Positions 23,066 to 32,185 of a stretch of DNA of 64,000 nucleotides are shown here, in pieces (position 1 is the first letter of the stretch; each line of letters starts with the position of its first letter). This DNA is from Virgibacillus sp. NKC19-3. Its GTDB lineage: Bacteria; Bacillota; Bacilli; Bacillales; Amphibacillaceae. The translations under genes were made by a program, and so were the position numbers. Location of the stretch: assembly GCF_019837165.1 (NCBI RefSeq), contig NZ_JAGYHC010000001.1, positions 2,976,001 through 3,040,000 on the forward strand, written 5' to 3'. Under the pieces are notes generated by a model. That model was not told the DNA's origin and ran no database searches. It worked only from the letters and a program-made list of their open reading frames with translations.

Positions 23066-24292
23066 TTAATTTCCCACCAACCCATGCGGGTCAATCACGA
23101 ATTTCTTAGAGGCCCCACCATCAAATTCCCGATACCCAGCAGGTGCTTCCTCAAGGGAAATTAGCGTTGCATTTACTGCTTTTGCAATTTGTGCCTTACC
23201 GCTTAAAATAGACTGCATTAAATCACGGTGATATTTCATGACCGGAGTCTGTCCGGTAACAAACGTATGTGCCTTTGCAAATCCCAAGCCAAAGCGGATT
23301 TTTAATGTTCCTTCCTGTGCATCTTTATCCTCAGCACCGGGGTCACCAGTTACATACAAGCCAGGAATCCCTAATCGTCCTCCTGCTCGCGTTATACCCA
23401 TCACTGAATTCAACACAGTAGCAGGTGCTTCTCCGGCCCCTTCTCCATGACCGCTTGCCTCAAAACCAACTGCATCAATCGCACAATCTACTTCCGGCTC
23501 TCCTAATATTTGCGCTATTTGATCCTCCAAATTCGCATGCTCTTTTAAATTTACCGTTTCGCAGCCAAAGCTTCTGGCCTGTTGCAGCCTTTCTTCGATT
23601 AAATCACCAACAATTACAACAGAAGCTCCCAGTAATTGTGCCGAGTGAGCAGCAGCTAAACCAACAGGACCAGCCCCTGCTACATAAACAGTCGAACCAG
23701 GTTTTACGCCCGCACTAATCGCTCCGTGATATCCAGTTGGAAAAATATCCGAAAGCATGGTTAAATCAAGAATTTTTTCCATGGCCTGATCTTTATCCGG
23801 AAATTTTAAGAGCTGGAAATCGGCATATGGTACCATCACGTATTCGGATTGACCACCAACCCATCCGCCCATATCGACATAGCCATATGCTGAACCTGGG
23901 CGATCCGGATTTACATTTTCACAGATATGTGTATCTTGTTGTTTACAATTCCTGCAACGTCCACAGGCAATATTAAACGGAACGGATACAAGATCCCCCT
24001 TCTTCATAAATTCAACATCACTACCCACTTCCACAATCTCACCTGTGATTTCATGACCGAGAACCAATCCACTTGGTGCGGTTGTCCTCCCTCTAACCAT
24101 GTGCTGGTCACTACCACAAATATTCGTTGTCACAACCTTTACAATAACACCATGATTACATTTTCTGCCGACGTTCAAGGGATTGACGCCCGGCCCGTCC
24201 CTCAAAATCAATTCCGGATATGAAATATCTTGTATTTCCACTTCTCCTGGCTTGACATAAACTACTCCGCGATTACTTGCCAAACGAACCAC
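23066..24292 (-). CDS. fdhA: Zinc-dependent formaldehyde dehydrogenase, glutathione-independent type
   Basis: 408-residue MDR-superfamily dehydrogenase like Pseudomonas FdhA, which oxidises or dismutates aldehydes with bound NAD. Catalytic zinc ligands are in NICGSDQHM and GHEITGEIVEVG, and the structural zinc is held by CGRCRNCKQQDTHIC. The Rossmann loop is VAGAGPVGLAAAHSA. The long insertion GHGEGAGEAPATVLN is typical of this subgroup. Single gene. Aldehyde detoxification is the likely role, and formaldehyde itself is unproved. Confidence 0.88.
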   Translation of the reverse strand: MVRLASNRGVVYVKPGEVEIQDISYPELILRDGPGVNPLNVGRKCNHGVIVKVVTTNICGSDQHMVRGRTTAPSGLVLGHEITGEIVEVGSDVEFMKKGDLVSVPFNIACGRCRNCKQQDTHICENVNPDRPGSAYGYVDMGGWVGGQSEYVMVPYADFQLLKFPDKDQAMEKILDLTMLSDIFPTGYHGAISAGVKPGSTVYVAGAGPVGLAAAHSAQLLGASVVIVGDLIEERLQQARSFGCETVNLKEHANLEDQIAQILGEPEVDCAIDAVGFEASGHGEGAGEAPATVLNSVMGITRAGGRLGIPGLYVTGDPGAEDKDAQEGTLKIRFGLGFAKAHTFVTGQTPVMKYHRDLMQSILSGKAQIAKAVNATLISLEEAPAGYREFDGGASKKFVIDPHGLVGN

Positions 24293-24326
24293 TCCTTTAA
24301 TGTAATAAGTTAAAAGATGCGTTTCA

Positions 24327-24340
24327 TGGAAGCGCTACCA
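24327..24340. promoter_or_regulatory. cre-like site upstream of fdhA
   Basis: TGGAAGCGCTACCA matches 12 of 14 positions of the CcpA consensus TGWAANCGNTNWCA and is nearly palindromic. It lies about 35 bases before the fdhA start, so carbon catabolite control is possible. Confidence 0.45.
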
Positions 24341-24535
24341 TCTAAACAGAATTATATCATTATATTTAAAAAAGTTCAACAATTAATCAAAATAAGCAGG
24401 TAGAAGGAAACCATCCGAGATATTTCCTGGAAAACTCCCGAATGGTACCTGCGCGCCCCGAAATGGTCGAATAAAAAATACGATCTCCTTCATTAAGAAG
24501 AACGTACTACTTCCATTTCTTCATGCTTAGACTTT

Positions 24536-25024
24536 CTAGCGATTATCTATCTTTTCCGGATACATATCATGATTCATCATACGATGTTCCGCCATTTGTT
24601 CATACTTCGTTTCAGGCTTCCCGTAATTGCAGTATGGATCAATGGAAATACCGCCCCGTGGTGTGAATTTCCCCCATACTTCTATATAACGTGGGTCCAT
24701 CGCATCGATTAAATCATTCATAATTATATTCATACTATCTTCATGAAAATCACCATGATTTCGAAAACTAAATAAATAAAGCTTCAACGACTTGCTTTCT
24801 ACTATTTTCAGATCCGGAATATAACTAATATATACTGTGGCAAAATCAGGCTGGCCCGTGATCGGACATAGTGTCGTAAATTCCGGACAGTTAAATTTCA
24901 CAAAGAAATCCCTGTTTTGGTGATTGTTATCTACCGTTTCCAATACTTCCGGGGCATAATCAAAATTATATTTCACATCCTGACTTCCCAGTAATGTCAA
25001 TGCTGAAAAATCTTGCTCCTTCAT
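24536..25024 (-). CDS. queF: NADPH-dependent 7-cyano-7-deazaguanine (preQ0) reductase
   Basis: Reduces the nitrile of preQ0 to preQ1 in queuosine tRNA modification. 162-residue type I QueF. Motifs include the active-site region [19 protein letters not shown] with its cysteine, the [19 protein letters not shown] stretch for NADPH, and [15 protein letters not shown]. Start at 25024 is chosen because AAGGAGG sits 8 bases before it. An ATG at 25042 overlaps that ribosome site. It is a lone queF under its own preQ1 riboswitch. Confidence 0.96.
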   Translation of the reverse strand: MKEQDFSALTLLGSQDVKYNFDYAPEVLETVDNNHQNRDFFVKFNCPEFTTLCPITGQPDFATVYISYIPDLKIVESKSLKLYLFSFRNHGDFHEDSMNIIMNDLIDAMDPRYIEVWGKFTPRGGISIDPYCNYGKPETKYEQMAEHRMMNHDMYPEKIDNR

Positions 25025-25047
25025 ATACAAAACCTCCTTCATTCATG

Positions 25048-25146
25048 AAAAAGCCATGCAGCCTAAGACCACATGGCATATTAATTGCATCACATGACTT
25101 CGTTTTTTATAGAGGATTGAAAAGCTAAAGCTAAGAACCTCTCCTC
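25048..25146 (-). promoter_or_regulatory. preQ1-I riboswitch with terminator, controlling queF
   Basis: On the minus strand GAGAGGTTCTTAGC is followed by a short loop and CCTCTATAAAAAAC, matching the preQ1 class I aptamer (P1 AGAGG/CCTCT, preQ1-contacting loop, A-rich 3' tail). Downstream GCCATG...CATGGC with TTTTTC (25077-25048) is an intrinsic terminator, so control is probably by premature termination when preQ1 is plentiful. Aptamer at about 25146-25100. Confidence 0.9.
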
Positions 25147-25151
25147 CATCA

Positions 25152-25181
25152 CATTATACAGCACCGGAAAGTGCCTGTCAC
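25152..25181 (-). promoter_or_regulatory. Promoter of the queF riboswitch transcript
   Basis: GTGACA (25181-25176), a 17-base spacer and TATAAT (25157-25152) place the start a few bases before the aptamer. Confidence 0.75.
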
Positions 25182-25227
25182 TCCCTGAATTTTGTCATAT
25201 ATGTTCGAAAGATTTACGCGCTTTTTC

Positions 25228-26226
25228 CTACCCTATAAAAATAAAATAGGATACAACAAAGTAACCAATCACTGTTATCATGGAAGGTATACTATAGGAC
25301 CACGTCGACATGGAGCGATTCCGCAACAATGCCCAAATGAGGATAACTGATAACACGGAAACCCCAATCGCGGTATATAGATGAGAACTGGATACATCTG
25401 CTAAAACAGAACCGTCCTGATAAACCGCATCAGATACGGCTAAGATCACCATATTAAACATATTGCTTCCTAGAATAGATCCAACCGCTAAATTCGGGTT
25501 TTTTAAACGAAATGCTGCGAACACAGACACTGCCTCCGGCAACGAAGTCGTTGCTGCAATAAGAATACTTCCAACAAAACTCGAGCCCAGACCCGTTATG
25601 ACTGCAATTCGATCACCAGTAATGGAAAGCACACTTCCAACAATCATGATAACGACAGCAGCAATGATGAAACCAACGATAGCCCTTTTTACGGAAACCG
25701 ATTTTTTCTTCACCGGTGCTTCCTGTTGCTTATCCTCTTTAACCGCTTTTTCGTCTGCAGGTGGAGGCGATATTTTACTAATTATAATCATCCCAATGAT
25801 GTACACAACCAGAATCAATAGCGAGTCTACACCAATTCCTATCACTGTATAATCAATCTTCAGAAACAGTGCCAAGGTAACCATCAGCATTAAAAACAGT
25901 CCAAGAATAGCGGAATAAATATGGTTCTTGCCCACTAAAAGATATAATCGCTTTCTTCTAAAAAACAGGTCAAAACCCGCGAGAATTAATAAATTAAATA
26001 AATTCGAACCAAGCATATTCCCAATTGCGATATCCACATTACCTATAATAACCGCCGAAAAACTCGTCGTAACCTCAGGAAGTGATGTTGCCCCTGCCAG
26101 TAGAATTGTCCCAACAAGCATGCCGCCCATAGCGGTTTTATTACTAATTACATCCGCAAATTGCGATAATTTCATTGCTGTATAAACTGTCACCACAGCT
26201 GCTAAAATAAAAATAACAAATACCAA
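25228..26226 (-). CDS. Calcium/sodium antiporter (CaCA family)
   Basis: 332-residue exchanger with two inverted repeats of about five helices, each carrying the alpha motif: GTILLAGATSLPEVTTSF...GNMLGSNLFNLLI, then GSSFVGSILIAATTSLPEAVSVF...GSILGSNMFNMVI. A hydrophilic loop (residues ~155-180) divides them. Likely exports Ca2+ for Na+ or H+, like YrbG. Translation probably starts at TTG (26226) with AGGAG upstream. Single gene. Confidence 0.92.
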   Translation of the reverse strand: MVFVIFILAAVVTVYTAMKLSQFADVISNKTAMGGMLVGTILLAGATSLPEVTTSFSAVIIGNVDIAIGNMLGSNLFNLLILAGFDLFFRRKRLYLLVGKNHIYSAILGLFLMLMVTLALFLKIDYTVIGIGVDSLLILVVYIIGMIIISKISPPPADEKAVKEDKQQEAPVKKKSVSVKRAIVGFIIAAVVIMIVGSVLSITGDRIAVITGLGSSFVGSILIAATTSLPEAVSVFAAFRLKNPNLAVGSILGSNMFNMVILAVSDAVYQDGSVLADVSSSHLYTAIGVSVLSVILIWALLRNRSMSTWSYSIPSMITVIGYFVVSYFIFIG

Positions 26227-26605
26227 AAGTTACCACTCCTATTCTTGTACCTATACCATAATATACCCATTCAGGCATTTATTAAAAGAAAAAATAGTCA
26301 TACACCTCAAATATAGCTGTTAGAAAACATCAAATAAACAAATGCAACCGTGTACGTTTTCCCCAAAACGTATCACATGCTTTTCTTCCATTATTTTATC
26401 GTGATGGAGAAGCGTGACGTTTGGGACTGCGCTGAAGCTCGTCCCATCAAAAGAGTTACTAGTTACTGGGTGCTGGAACCGGATGTGACTACTTTCGGCA
26501 ATTAAGTTATTTACAAGCAAATCATTTTATAATTCCTATGCAACAAAAAAGCATCGCGAGACACGATGCAATTTGTAGGTAGTTATTTCTTTATCAGCTA
26601 ACTAT
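26227..26605. other. Intergenic region, possible small frame and palindrome
   Basis: No recognised gene. A 66-codon minus-strand frame (26520-26320, TTG start) has protein-like composition but no known family. It contains the perfect palindrome TACGTTTT-N4-AAAACGTA at 26353-26372. The right part is the terminator after rpiA. Confidence 0.4.
26544..26569 (-). terminator. Terminator of rpiA
   Basis: GCATCG/CGATGC stem (26551-26569) followed on the minus strand by TTTTTTG. Confidence 0.8.
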
Positions 26606-27285
26606 TTACCCCTTCGAAACAATTTCTATTTTATCTCTCTTTCCAACAATAACCTTGTCCGCCATTCCAATAAACAAACCTGTTTCCACAACGCCAACCT
26701 GTGATTTCAATTCCTTATGTATTTTTTCAGGATCAGAAATTTTACCAAAGGGACAATCTAAAATATAATTTCCGTTATCTGTGACAAATACTTCCCCGTC
26801 TTTTTGCCTTAATTTAGGCGCACACCCTAATGTTGAAATAGTATTTGCAGTCACTTCCCACCCAAAAGGAGTAACCTCAACCGGTAAAGGAAATGCCCCT
26901 AAAGTAGATACCCTTTTGGAACTATCTGCAATAATGATAAACTCTTTTGCCGCCGAAGCAACGATCTTCTCTCTCAAGAGAGCTCCTCCGCCCCCTTAAT
27001 AAGGTGTATGTTTTCATCAACCTCATCTGCCCCATCAATTGTCACGTCAAGCTGATTTATTTGTGAAAAATCTGTTAAAGGGACACCGAATTCCTTCGCC
27101 CATTGTGCTGTTGTTTGCGATGTAGGTATACCGGTTACATTCAACCCTTGCACAACATGTTCACCAAGTTTTTTTATCATCCAGTACACCGTGGACCCTG
27201 AACCTAGGCCTACTTTCATTCCATCTTCCACATATTTTACCGCTTCTTCACCAACTCGCTTTTTTGCGTTATCCATTTCACTCAT
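26606..27285 (-). pseudogene. rpiA: Ribose-5-phosphate isomerase A, single-base frameshift
   Basis: Interconverts ribose-5-phosphate and ribulose-5-phosphate in the pentose phosphate pathway. The 5' part (27285-26974) carries GLGSGSTVYWMI and the catalytic DGADEVDENIHLIKG. The 3' part, in another frame from 26977, carries REKIVASAAKEF and the rest. Family sequence at the join is K-G-G-G-G-A-L-L-R-E-K. The DNA reads AAGGGGGCGGAGGAGCTCTC, and one extra G in the five-G run (26991-26995) would restore exactly that. Start at 27285 has AAGGAGG upstream. An enzyme this central makes sequencing error or a very recent mutation more likely than true loss, unless rpiB exists elsewhere. Confidence 0.9.
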
Positions 27286-27418
27286 TATGTATATCCTCCT
27301 TATGTAAATCCTCCATTCATTATACCTGATCCATGGACAGATCTCCATGTTCTAAGAGGTGACATAGACTCATCAACAAAGTTTAACTTACAGCAACTTT
27401 ATATTGGTACTTGTTGAA

Positions 27419-27462
27419 CGTAAAAAACCCCCAAATTAGTGTGTAATTTGAGGTTTTTACGT
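27419..27462 (-). terminator. Terminator after the oligopeptide ABC operon
   Basis: CGTAAAAA..CCCAAATTA pairs with TAATTTGAGGTTTTTACG in a long, near-symmetric hairpin with T-runs on both sides, just past the oppC stop. Confidence 0.8.
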
Positions 27463-27475
27463 TATCACCATTTTT

Positions 27476-28393
27476 TTACCTTCTATTCGTTTTCGGGTCA
27501 AAGGCATCCTTTAAGCCCTCTCCAATAAAATTAATCGATAGGATTGTTAGCGTAATACAAACGGCTGGTGGAACCCATACCCATGGTTGATTTTGCAAAA
27601 CTTCGGTTTGTCTTGCTTCCATAAGCATATTACCCCAACTTGGAATTTCGGGTGGCACCCCCACTCCTATGAAGCTCAATCCTGCTTCAGCAACAATATA
27701 GGACGCTAATAATAAGGTAGCCTGCACAATAACCGTTGTCATCACATTTGGAAATAAGTGTTTCGTAATAACTTTTGATGGTTTACCACCGATGGAAGTG
27801 GCCGCTAAAACATATTCATTCTCTTTTTCAGCAAGAATTTTACTCCGCACAATTCTTGCAACACCACCCCAACCTAGTAAGCTAAAAACAATTATTAAAC
27901 TCCACATCCCTGTTACTCTATCAAAGCCTATTAGAATTGCATTTAATACAATCACAAACACATAAAACGGTAGCGTTAATATAAAATCTGTAAAGCGCAT
28001 CAATAAGTTATCAACCCAACCACCATAATACCCTGCGATTGATCCAAGGATCGAACCTATTAACGTCACACAGACCATCGAGGTTAAGCCGATCGTTAGT
28101 GATACCCTTCCACCATAAAGCGTCCTTTCGAATACATCTCTCCCATTTCTATCCGTTCCTAACCAATATTCACTGGAAGGTTCCTCATTGATTTCAGCCA
28201 AATTAATCCGGGTAACATCCGATGTTATAATATACGGTGCTAAAAATGACACAATTATCATGAATAGAAGAAAAAATAAGCTTATCATCGCTAGTTTTCG
28301 TTTCACAAACTTCTTACGTGCGATTGTCCAAGTAGAATCAAACTTTTGCTTGTTACTGACATTTGTTGAAGGTGCGTTCATTGATGGTTCCAC
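27476..28393 (-). CDS. Peptide ABC transporter permease, OppC/DppC type
   Basis: 305 residues. After an N-terminal helix (LAMISLFFLLFMIIVSFLAPY) comes the OppC N-domain and then the BPD-transport domain with five helices. The EAA loop EYVLAATSIGGKPSKVITKHLFPN contacts the ATPases. GTDRNGRDVFERTLYGGRVSL is typical of the DppC/OppC family. Last gene of the operon, 14 bases after oppB. Substrate (peptide, nickel or other) is not determined. Confidence 0.9.
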   Translation of the reverse strand: MEPSMNAPSTNVSNKQKFDSTWTIARKKFVKRKLAMISLFFLLFMIIVSFLAPYIITSDVTRINLAEINEEPSSEYWLGTDRNGRDVFERTLYGGRVSLTIGLTSMVCVTLIGSILGSIAGYYGGWVDNLLMRFTDFILTLPFYVFVIVLNAILIGFDRVTGMWSLIIVFSLLGWGGVARIVRSKILAEKENEYVLAATSIGGKPSKVITKHLFPNVMTTVIVQATLLLASYIVAEAGLSFIGVGVPPEIPSWGNMLMEARQTEVLQNQPWVWVPPAVCITLTILSINFIGEGLKDAFDPKTNRR

Positions 28394-28407
28394 TTACGAC
28401 TCCCCCC

Positions 28408-29376
28408 TTAATAACGAATCCTAGGATCAACGACCCCATATAGTAAATCTGCCACAAGGTTACCCACTAACGTCAATAACGAAAATAATAATGTCAAAGA
28501 CATGACTACGGGATAATCCCTCGTATTAACCGAATCAATAAATAGCATACCAATGCCCGGGTATGTAAATATTGTTTCAGTTATAATGGCACCTCCAATT
28601 AATGTCGCTAAATCGAATCCAAAAAACGTTACAAGCGGTATGATTGAATTTCTTAGAATATGCTTGTTGTAAATAAGCGATTCTTTTGTCCCCCTCGCTC
28701 TAGCACTGCGCACATAATCTTGTTCACTATTTTGCACAATATCATTACGTAGAAACTGTGTGTAAGAAGCGGTAGAAAATAAACCTAATGTAATGGCAGG
28801 CATAATAACATGATAGATTCGATCACTCCAGAACTCCCATGTACCTTGTTCAAGTCCAGAAGTCATCGAACCACTTGATGGTAACCAACCAAGTTGAAAA
28901 GCAAAAAAATAGATCGCAACAATAGCGATAATATACTGTGGAATAGCTATACCTGTGTAATTAAATGTTGCTATTAAATTATCCCCTACCGTGTATGGTT
29001 TTCTCCCAGAGTACATCCCCATGGCAAATGCTAGAATATAGGTGATTAGTAGTGCAGAAATCGCTAAGAATATTGTATTTGGTAACCGCTCAACGATAAC
29101 CTCTATAACCGGCTTTTTATACGTCGTTGATTTCCCTAAATCTCCTTGTACAAGATTTGTAACCCATCGTTGATATTGAACAGGGATCGGATCATTATAC
29201 CCGAGTTCTTCTCGCTGTTCCTCAATATATTCTACGTTTGTATTATTCGGGTCAATCTCCCCCGTAAAGGGGTCCCCTGGCATTAATTTTGCCAGGGAAA
29301 ATACAACAATGGAGACAAGGATTAACAATGGTATCATCGATAGTAATCTGCGTAATGTGTAGGATAACATGTTCAT
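28408..29376 (-). CDS. Peptide ABC transporter permease, OppB/DppB type
   Basis: 322 residues with six predicted membrane helices. The N-terminus YTLRRLLSMIPLLILVSIVVF and PGDPFTGEIDPNNT match OppB/DppB. The EAA-like loop is DYVRSARARGTKESLIYNKHILRNS. Lies between the binding-protein gene and oppC. Confidence 0.92.
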   Translation of the reverse strand: MNMLSYTLRRLLSMIPLLILVSIVVFSLAKLMPGDPFTGEIDPNNTNVEYIEEQREELGYNDPIPVQYQRWVTNLVQGDLGKSTTYKKPVIEVIVERLPNTIFLAISALLITYILAFAMGMYSGRKPYTVGDNLIATFNYTGIAIPQYIIAIVAIYFFAFQLGWLPSSGSMTSGLEQGTWEFWSDRIYHVIMPAITLGLFSTASYTQFLRNDIVQNSEQDYVRSARARGTKESLIYNKHILRNSIIPLVTFFGFDLATLIGGAIITETIFTYPGIGMLFIDSVNTRDYPVVMSLTLLFSLLTLVGNLVADLLYGVVDPRIRY

Positions 29377-29418
29377 TTCCCCTTATCTGCAATTTATCAC
29401 TTGTATCTGTTATGCTAC

Positions 29419-31131
29419 TTATTCTTCGGTAACATACCACTCATGAAAATCACGCAACCCTACTGCATCAATGGTTACACCTTCTAATTGATTATTAATA
29501 CCATACAAATCAACATTTTCCCAAAGTGGCAGTCCAGGAAGTTCATCGTTGAATAGTTTTTGCCATTCAGCATAGACATCTGCACGATAATCCTCATCAA
29601 AGGATGCTTCGCTTAATCCCTCATCAAGTAGTTCATCGGATTCCTCGTTTACCCAACGTCCATAGTTCCACTCCGCTGTGCTATGCCACAAACCAGATGG
29701 GTCAGGATCATCACCTACACTCCAGGATCCAAAGAATACTTCAATATTATCGTCATCATTTTCTTTCATGTCATTGAACGTATTAAATTCAATTAACTGG
29801 CCTGTTACTAATTCGGTCTTCAAACCTACATCTTCCCATGCTTGCATGAGGGCTTGAGCGCGTCCCTCAAATGCGGAAGAACCTGCAAAGTGGCTAAAGT
29901 TCACAACAAATTCATTACCGTCCGGATCTTCCCTATATCCATCATCATTCGTATCTACATACCCAGCTTCTTCCAGTAATTGTTCTGCTCTTTCCGGGTC
30001 ATAATCATATTGCGTTAATTCGGATTCATCCGCAACAATCCAGTGAACAGATGGAACTGGTGTATTAACAATATTTGCCGTCCCAGCTAAATAAGAATCA
30101 ATAATGGATTGTCGATCAATCGCATGAAACATTGCTTGACGCAATTCTTTGCTGTCATATTTGTCATAATCATCTACTGCGCTTCCTTCATCTTCATCAT
30201 AATGCCCCATGCGGAAGCCAATATACGAATACCCTAAGCCTGCTTGCTCTTCCACGCGAACATGATCTAATCCTTCCAGTTCTGCAATATCATCCGGACG
30301 AATTTCCATAATGTCGACTTCCCCATTCTGTAATGCTCCAAGATTTAAAGAAGGATCAATGATGCGAATCTGCATCTCCGCTAACTTTGGCTTTCCTTCC
30401 CAATAATCGTCAAAGCGTTCCAATGTAATGGATTCTCCTTCGACAATGTCCGTTACTTGAAATGGTCCAAGACCTACCGGATTCTCACGTACTTCCGGGG
30501 CTTCTTCCATATCCCCAACAGGAATGTCTTCCAATTCTGCTTTTGGCATTGGTGTTGTCCAAACATTTTCCAAGTTATTTACCTTTGGTTCATTAAAGGT
30601 AATCACGGCGGTGTAATCGTCCACCACTTCAAAACCGGAAACCTCATCGGCTTCACCGTCACGATATTCCTCGGCCCCTTCAATGTCCTGTACGTAGTTG
30701 AAACGTGGACCTTCATAATCAGGATCGGCAATGACTTCAATGGCAAATTCCCAATCTTCCATGGTTAATTCTTCCCCATTATGCCAATGCACCCCTTCTT
30801 CAAGCGTAAAGGTAAATTCCTGGTTATCATCTGTTTCCCAGTCAGCAAGATTTGGTATATACTCCATCTCTTCATTTGTAGTAACCATATCAACATGGAT
30901 AATGTCATTTATCTTGCTATCAATGGCACTCCCTGCAAACCCATCGATGAATAATCCTTCAGGTGCCTGATCAATAGCATATGTAATGGAAGCATCTTCA
31001 CCTGCATCCCCTGTTTCTGCTGAATCAGCATCACCACTGTCAGCATCTTCTGAAGTGCTATCAGAACAAGCAGCTAATATGAAAACCAATGACAAAACGA
31101 ACATTAATAAAAACAATAATTTCTTATTCAC
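29419..31131 (-). CDS. Extracellular peptide-binding lipoprotein (SBP family 5)
   Basis: 570-residue solute-binding lipoprotein. Signal peptide ends in the lipobox ILAAC, with C22 lipidated. A linker very rich in Asp, Glu and Ser follows, which suits a halophilic or halotolerant surface protein. The family 5 body holds YIPNLADWETDDNQEFTFTL and GEELTMEDWEFAIE. It delivers substrate to the permeases downstream. Oligopeptides are the usual ligand, but dipeptides, nickel or others cannot be excluded. Confidence 0.92.
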   Translation of the reverse strand: MNKKLLFLLMFVLSLVFILAACSDSTSEDADSGDADSAETGDAGEDASITYAIDQAPEGLFIDGFAGSAIDSKINDIIHVDMVTTNEEMEYIPNLADWETDDNQEFTFTLEEGVHWHNGEELTMEDWEFAIEVIADPDYEGPRFNYVQDIEGAEEYRDGEADEVSGFEVVDDYTAVITFNEPKVNNLENVWTTPMPKAELEDIPVGDMEEAPEVRENPVGLGPFQVTDIVEGESITLERFDDYWEGKPKLAEMQIRIIDPSLNLGALQNGEVDIMEIRPDDIAELEGLDHVRVEEQAGLGYSYIGFRMGHYDEDEGSAVDDYDKYDSKELRQAMFHAIDRQSIIDSYLAGTANIVNTPVPSVHWIVADESELTQYDYDPERAEQLLEEAGYVDTNDDGYREDPDGNEFVVNFSHFAGSSAFEGRAQALMQAWEDVGLKTELVTGQLIEFNTFNDMKENDDDNIEVFFGSWSVGDDPDPSGLWHSTAEWNYGRWVNEESDELLDEGLSEASFDEDYRADVYAEWQKLFNDELPGLPLWENVDLYGINNQLEGVTIDAVGLRDFHEWYVTEE

Positions 31132-31159
31132 TTAACGACTCCCCCTTTATTATTTTTGC

Positions 31160-32185
31160 TTATTCCTCTTCATATAAAAGGCATGCGACCTCCCGATTCG
31201 GCCTCACCTCCTTCAATTGGGGAACAATTTCCTGACATTTTGGCATTGCCACCGGGCACCTTGTGTGAAAGACGCAACCTGAAGGTGGATTTTGCGGACT
31301 AGGAACATCCCCTTCCAAGATAATTCGTTCCTTTTTGTTCAATGGATTTGGATCCGGTATGGCTGATGTTAAAGCTTGTGTATAAGGATGTAATGGTTCC
31401 TCATAAATCTCATCTTTCTCACTAACCTCTACTAAATTTCCAAGATACATTACACCGATTCGGTCACTCATGTGTTTTACAACACTCAAATCATGTGCAA
31501 TAAACAAATAGGTTAAATCAAATTCATCTTGTAGCTCCTGCAACAAATTAAGAACTTGTGATTGAATCGATACATCTAATGCACTTACAGGCTCATCCGC
31601 TACAATTAATTTGGGGTTCAAAGCTAATGCCCGAGCAATACCGATTCTTTGCCGCTGCCCACCTGAAAATTCATGAGGATATTTATAGTAATCTTCTTCA
31701 CGTAAACCGACACGTTTTAAAAGTTGTTTTATTTCCAGTATCAATTCTTTATGAGACTTCTTCGTGAAATTTCGTTTTGGTTCATCGACGATATGTCCTA
31801 CCATCATTTTTGAATTCAAGGAGGCGTATGGATCTTGGAAAACCATTTGAAAATTTTTACGTGTTTCTCGCAATTTCGCCCCAGATATATGTGTAATATC
31901 TTTTCCGTCAAAAATAATCTGTCCTTCTGTTGGATCTGTCAGACGTAAAATTGTTTTTCCCGCTGTTGATTTCCCACAACCTGATTCTCCAACGAGTCCG
32001 AATGTTTCACCTCTTTTAAGTGTTAATGATATATCGTCTACCGCTTTAATATCTCCTATTTTTCGCTTAAAGACTCCAGCAGTGACTGGATAATATTTTT
32101 TTAAATTTTTTATCTCAAGTAATGTCTCTTTTTCTTTCGTTTCCTTCTCTTGAGTTAGATCGATTGTCACAGTATGTCGACTCAT
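31160..32185 (-). CDS. Peptide ABC transporter ATPase, OppF type
   Basis: 341-residue ATPase with Walker A GESGCGKSTAGK, signature FSGGQRQRIGIARAL, Walker B LIVADEPVSALD and the C-terminal oligo_HPY zinc/Fe-S-like cysteine region (FHTRCPVAMPKCQ). Start overlaps the oppD stop by 4 bases. Partner of the broken oppD. Confidence 0.93.
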   Translation of the reverse strand: MSRHTVTIDLTQEKETKEKETLLEIKNLKKYYPVTAGVFKRKIGDIKAVDDISLTLKRGETFGLVGESGCGKSTAGKTILRLTDPTEGQIIFDGKDITHISGAKLRETRKNFQMVFQDPYASLNSKMMVGHIVDEPKRNFTKKSHKELILEIKQLLKRVGLREEDYYKYPHEFSGGQRQRIGIARALALNPKLIVADEPVSALDVSIQSQVLNLLQELQDEFDLTYLFIAHDLSVVKHMSDRIGVMYLGNLVEVSEKDEIYEEPLHPYTQALTSAIPDPNPLNKKERIILEGDVPSPQNPPSGCVFHTRCPVAMPKCQEIVPQLKEVRPNREVACLLYEEE

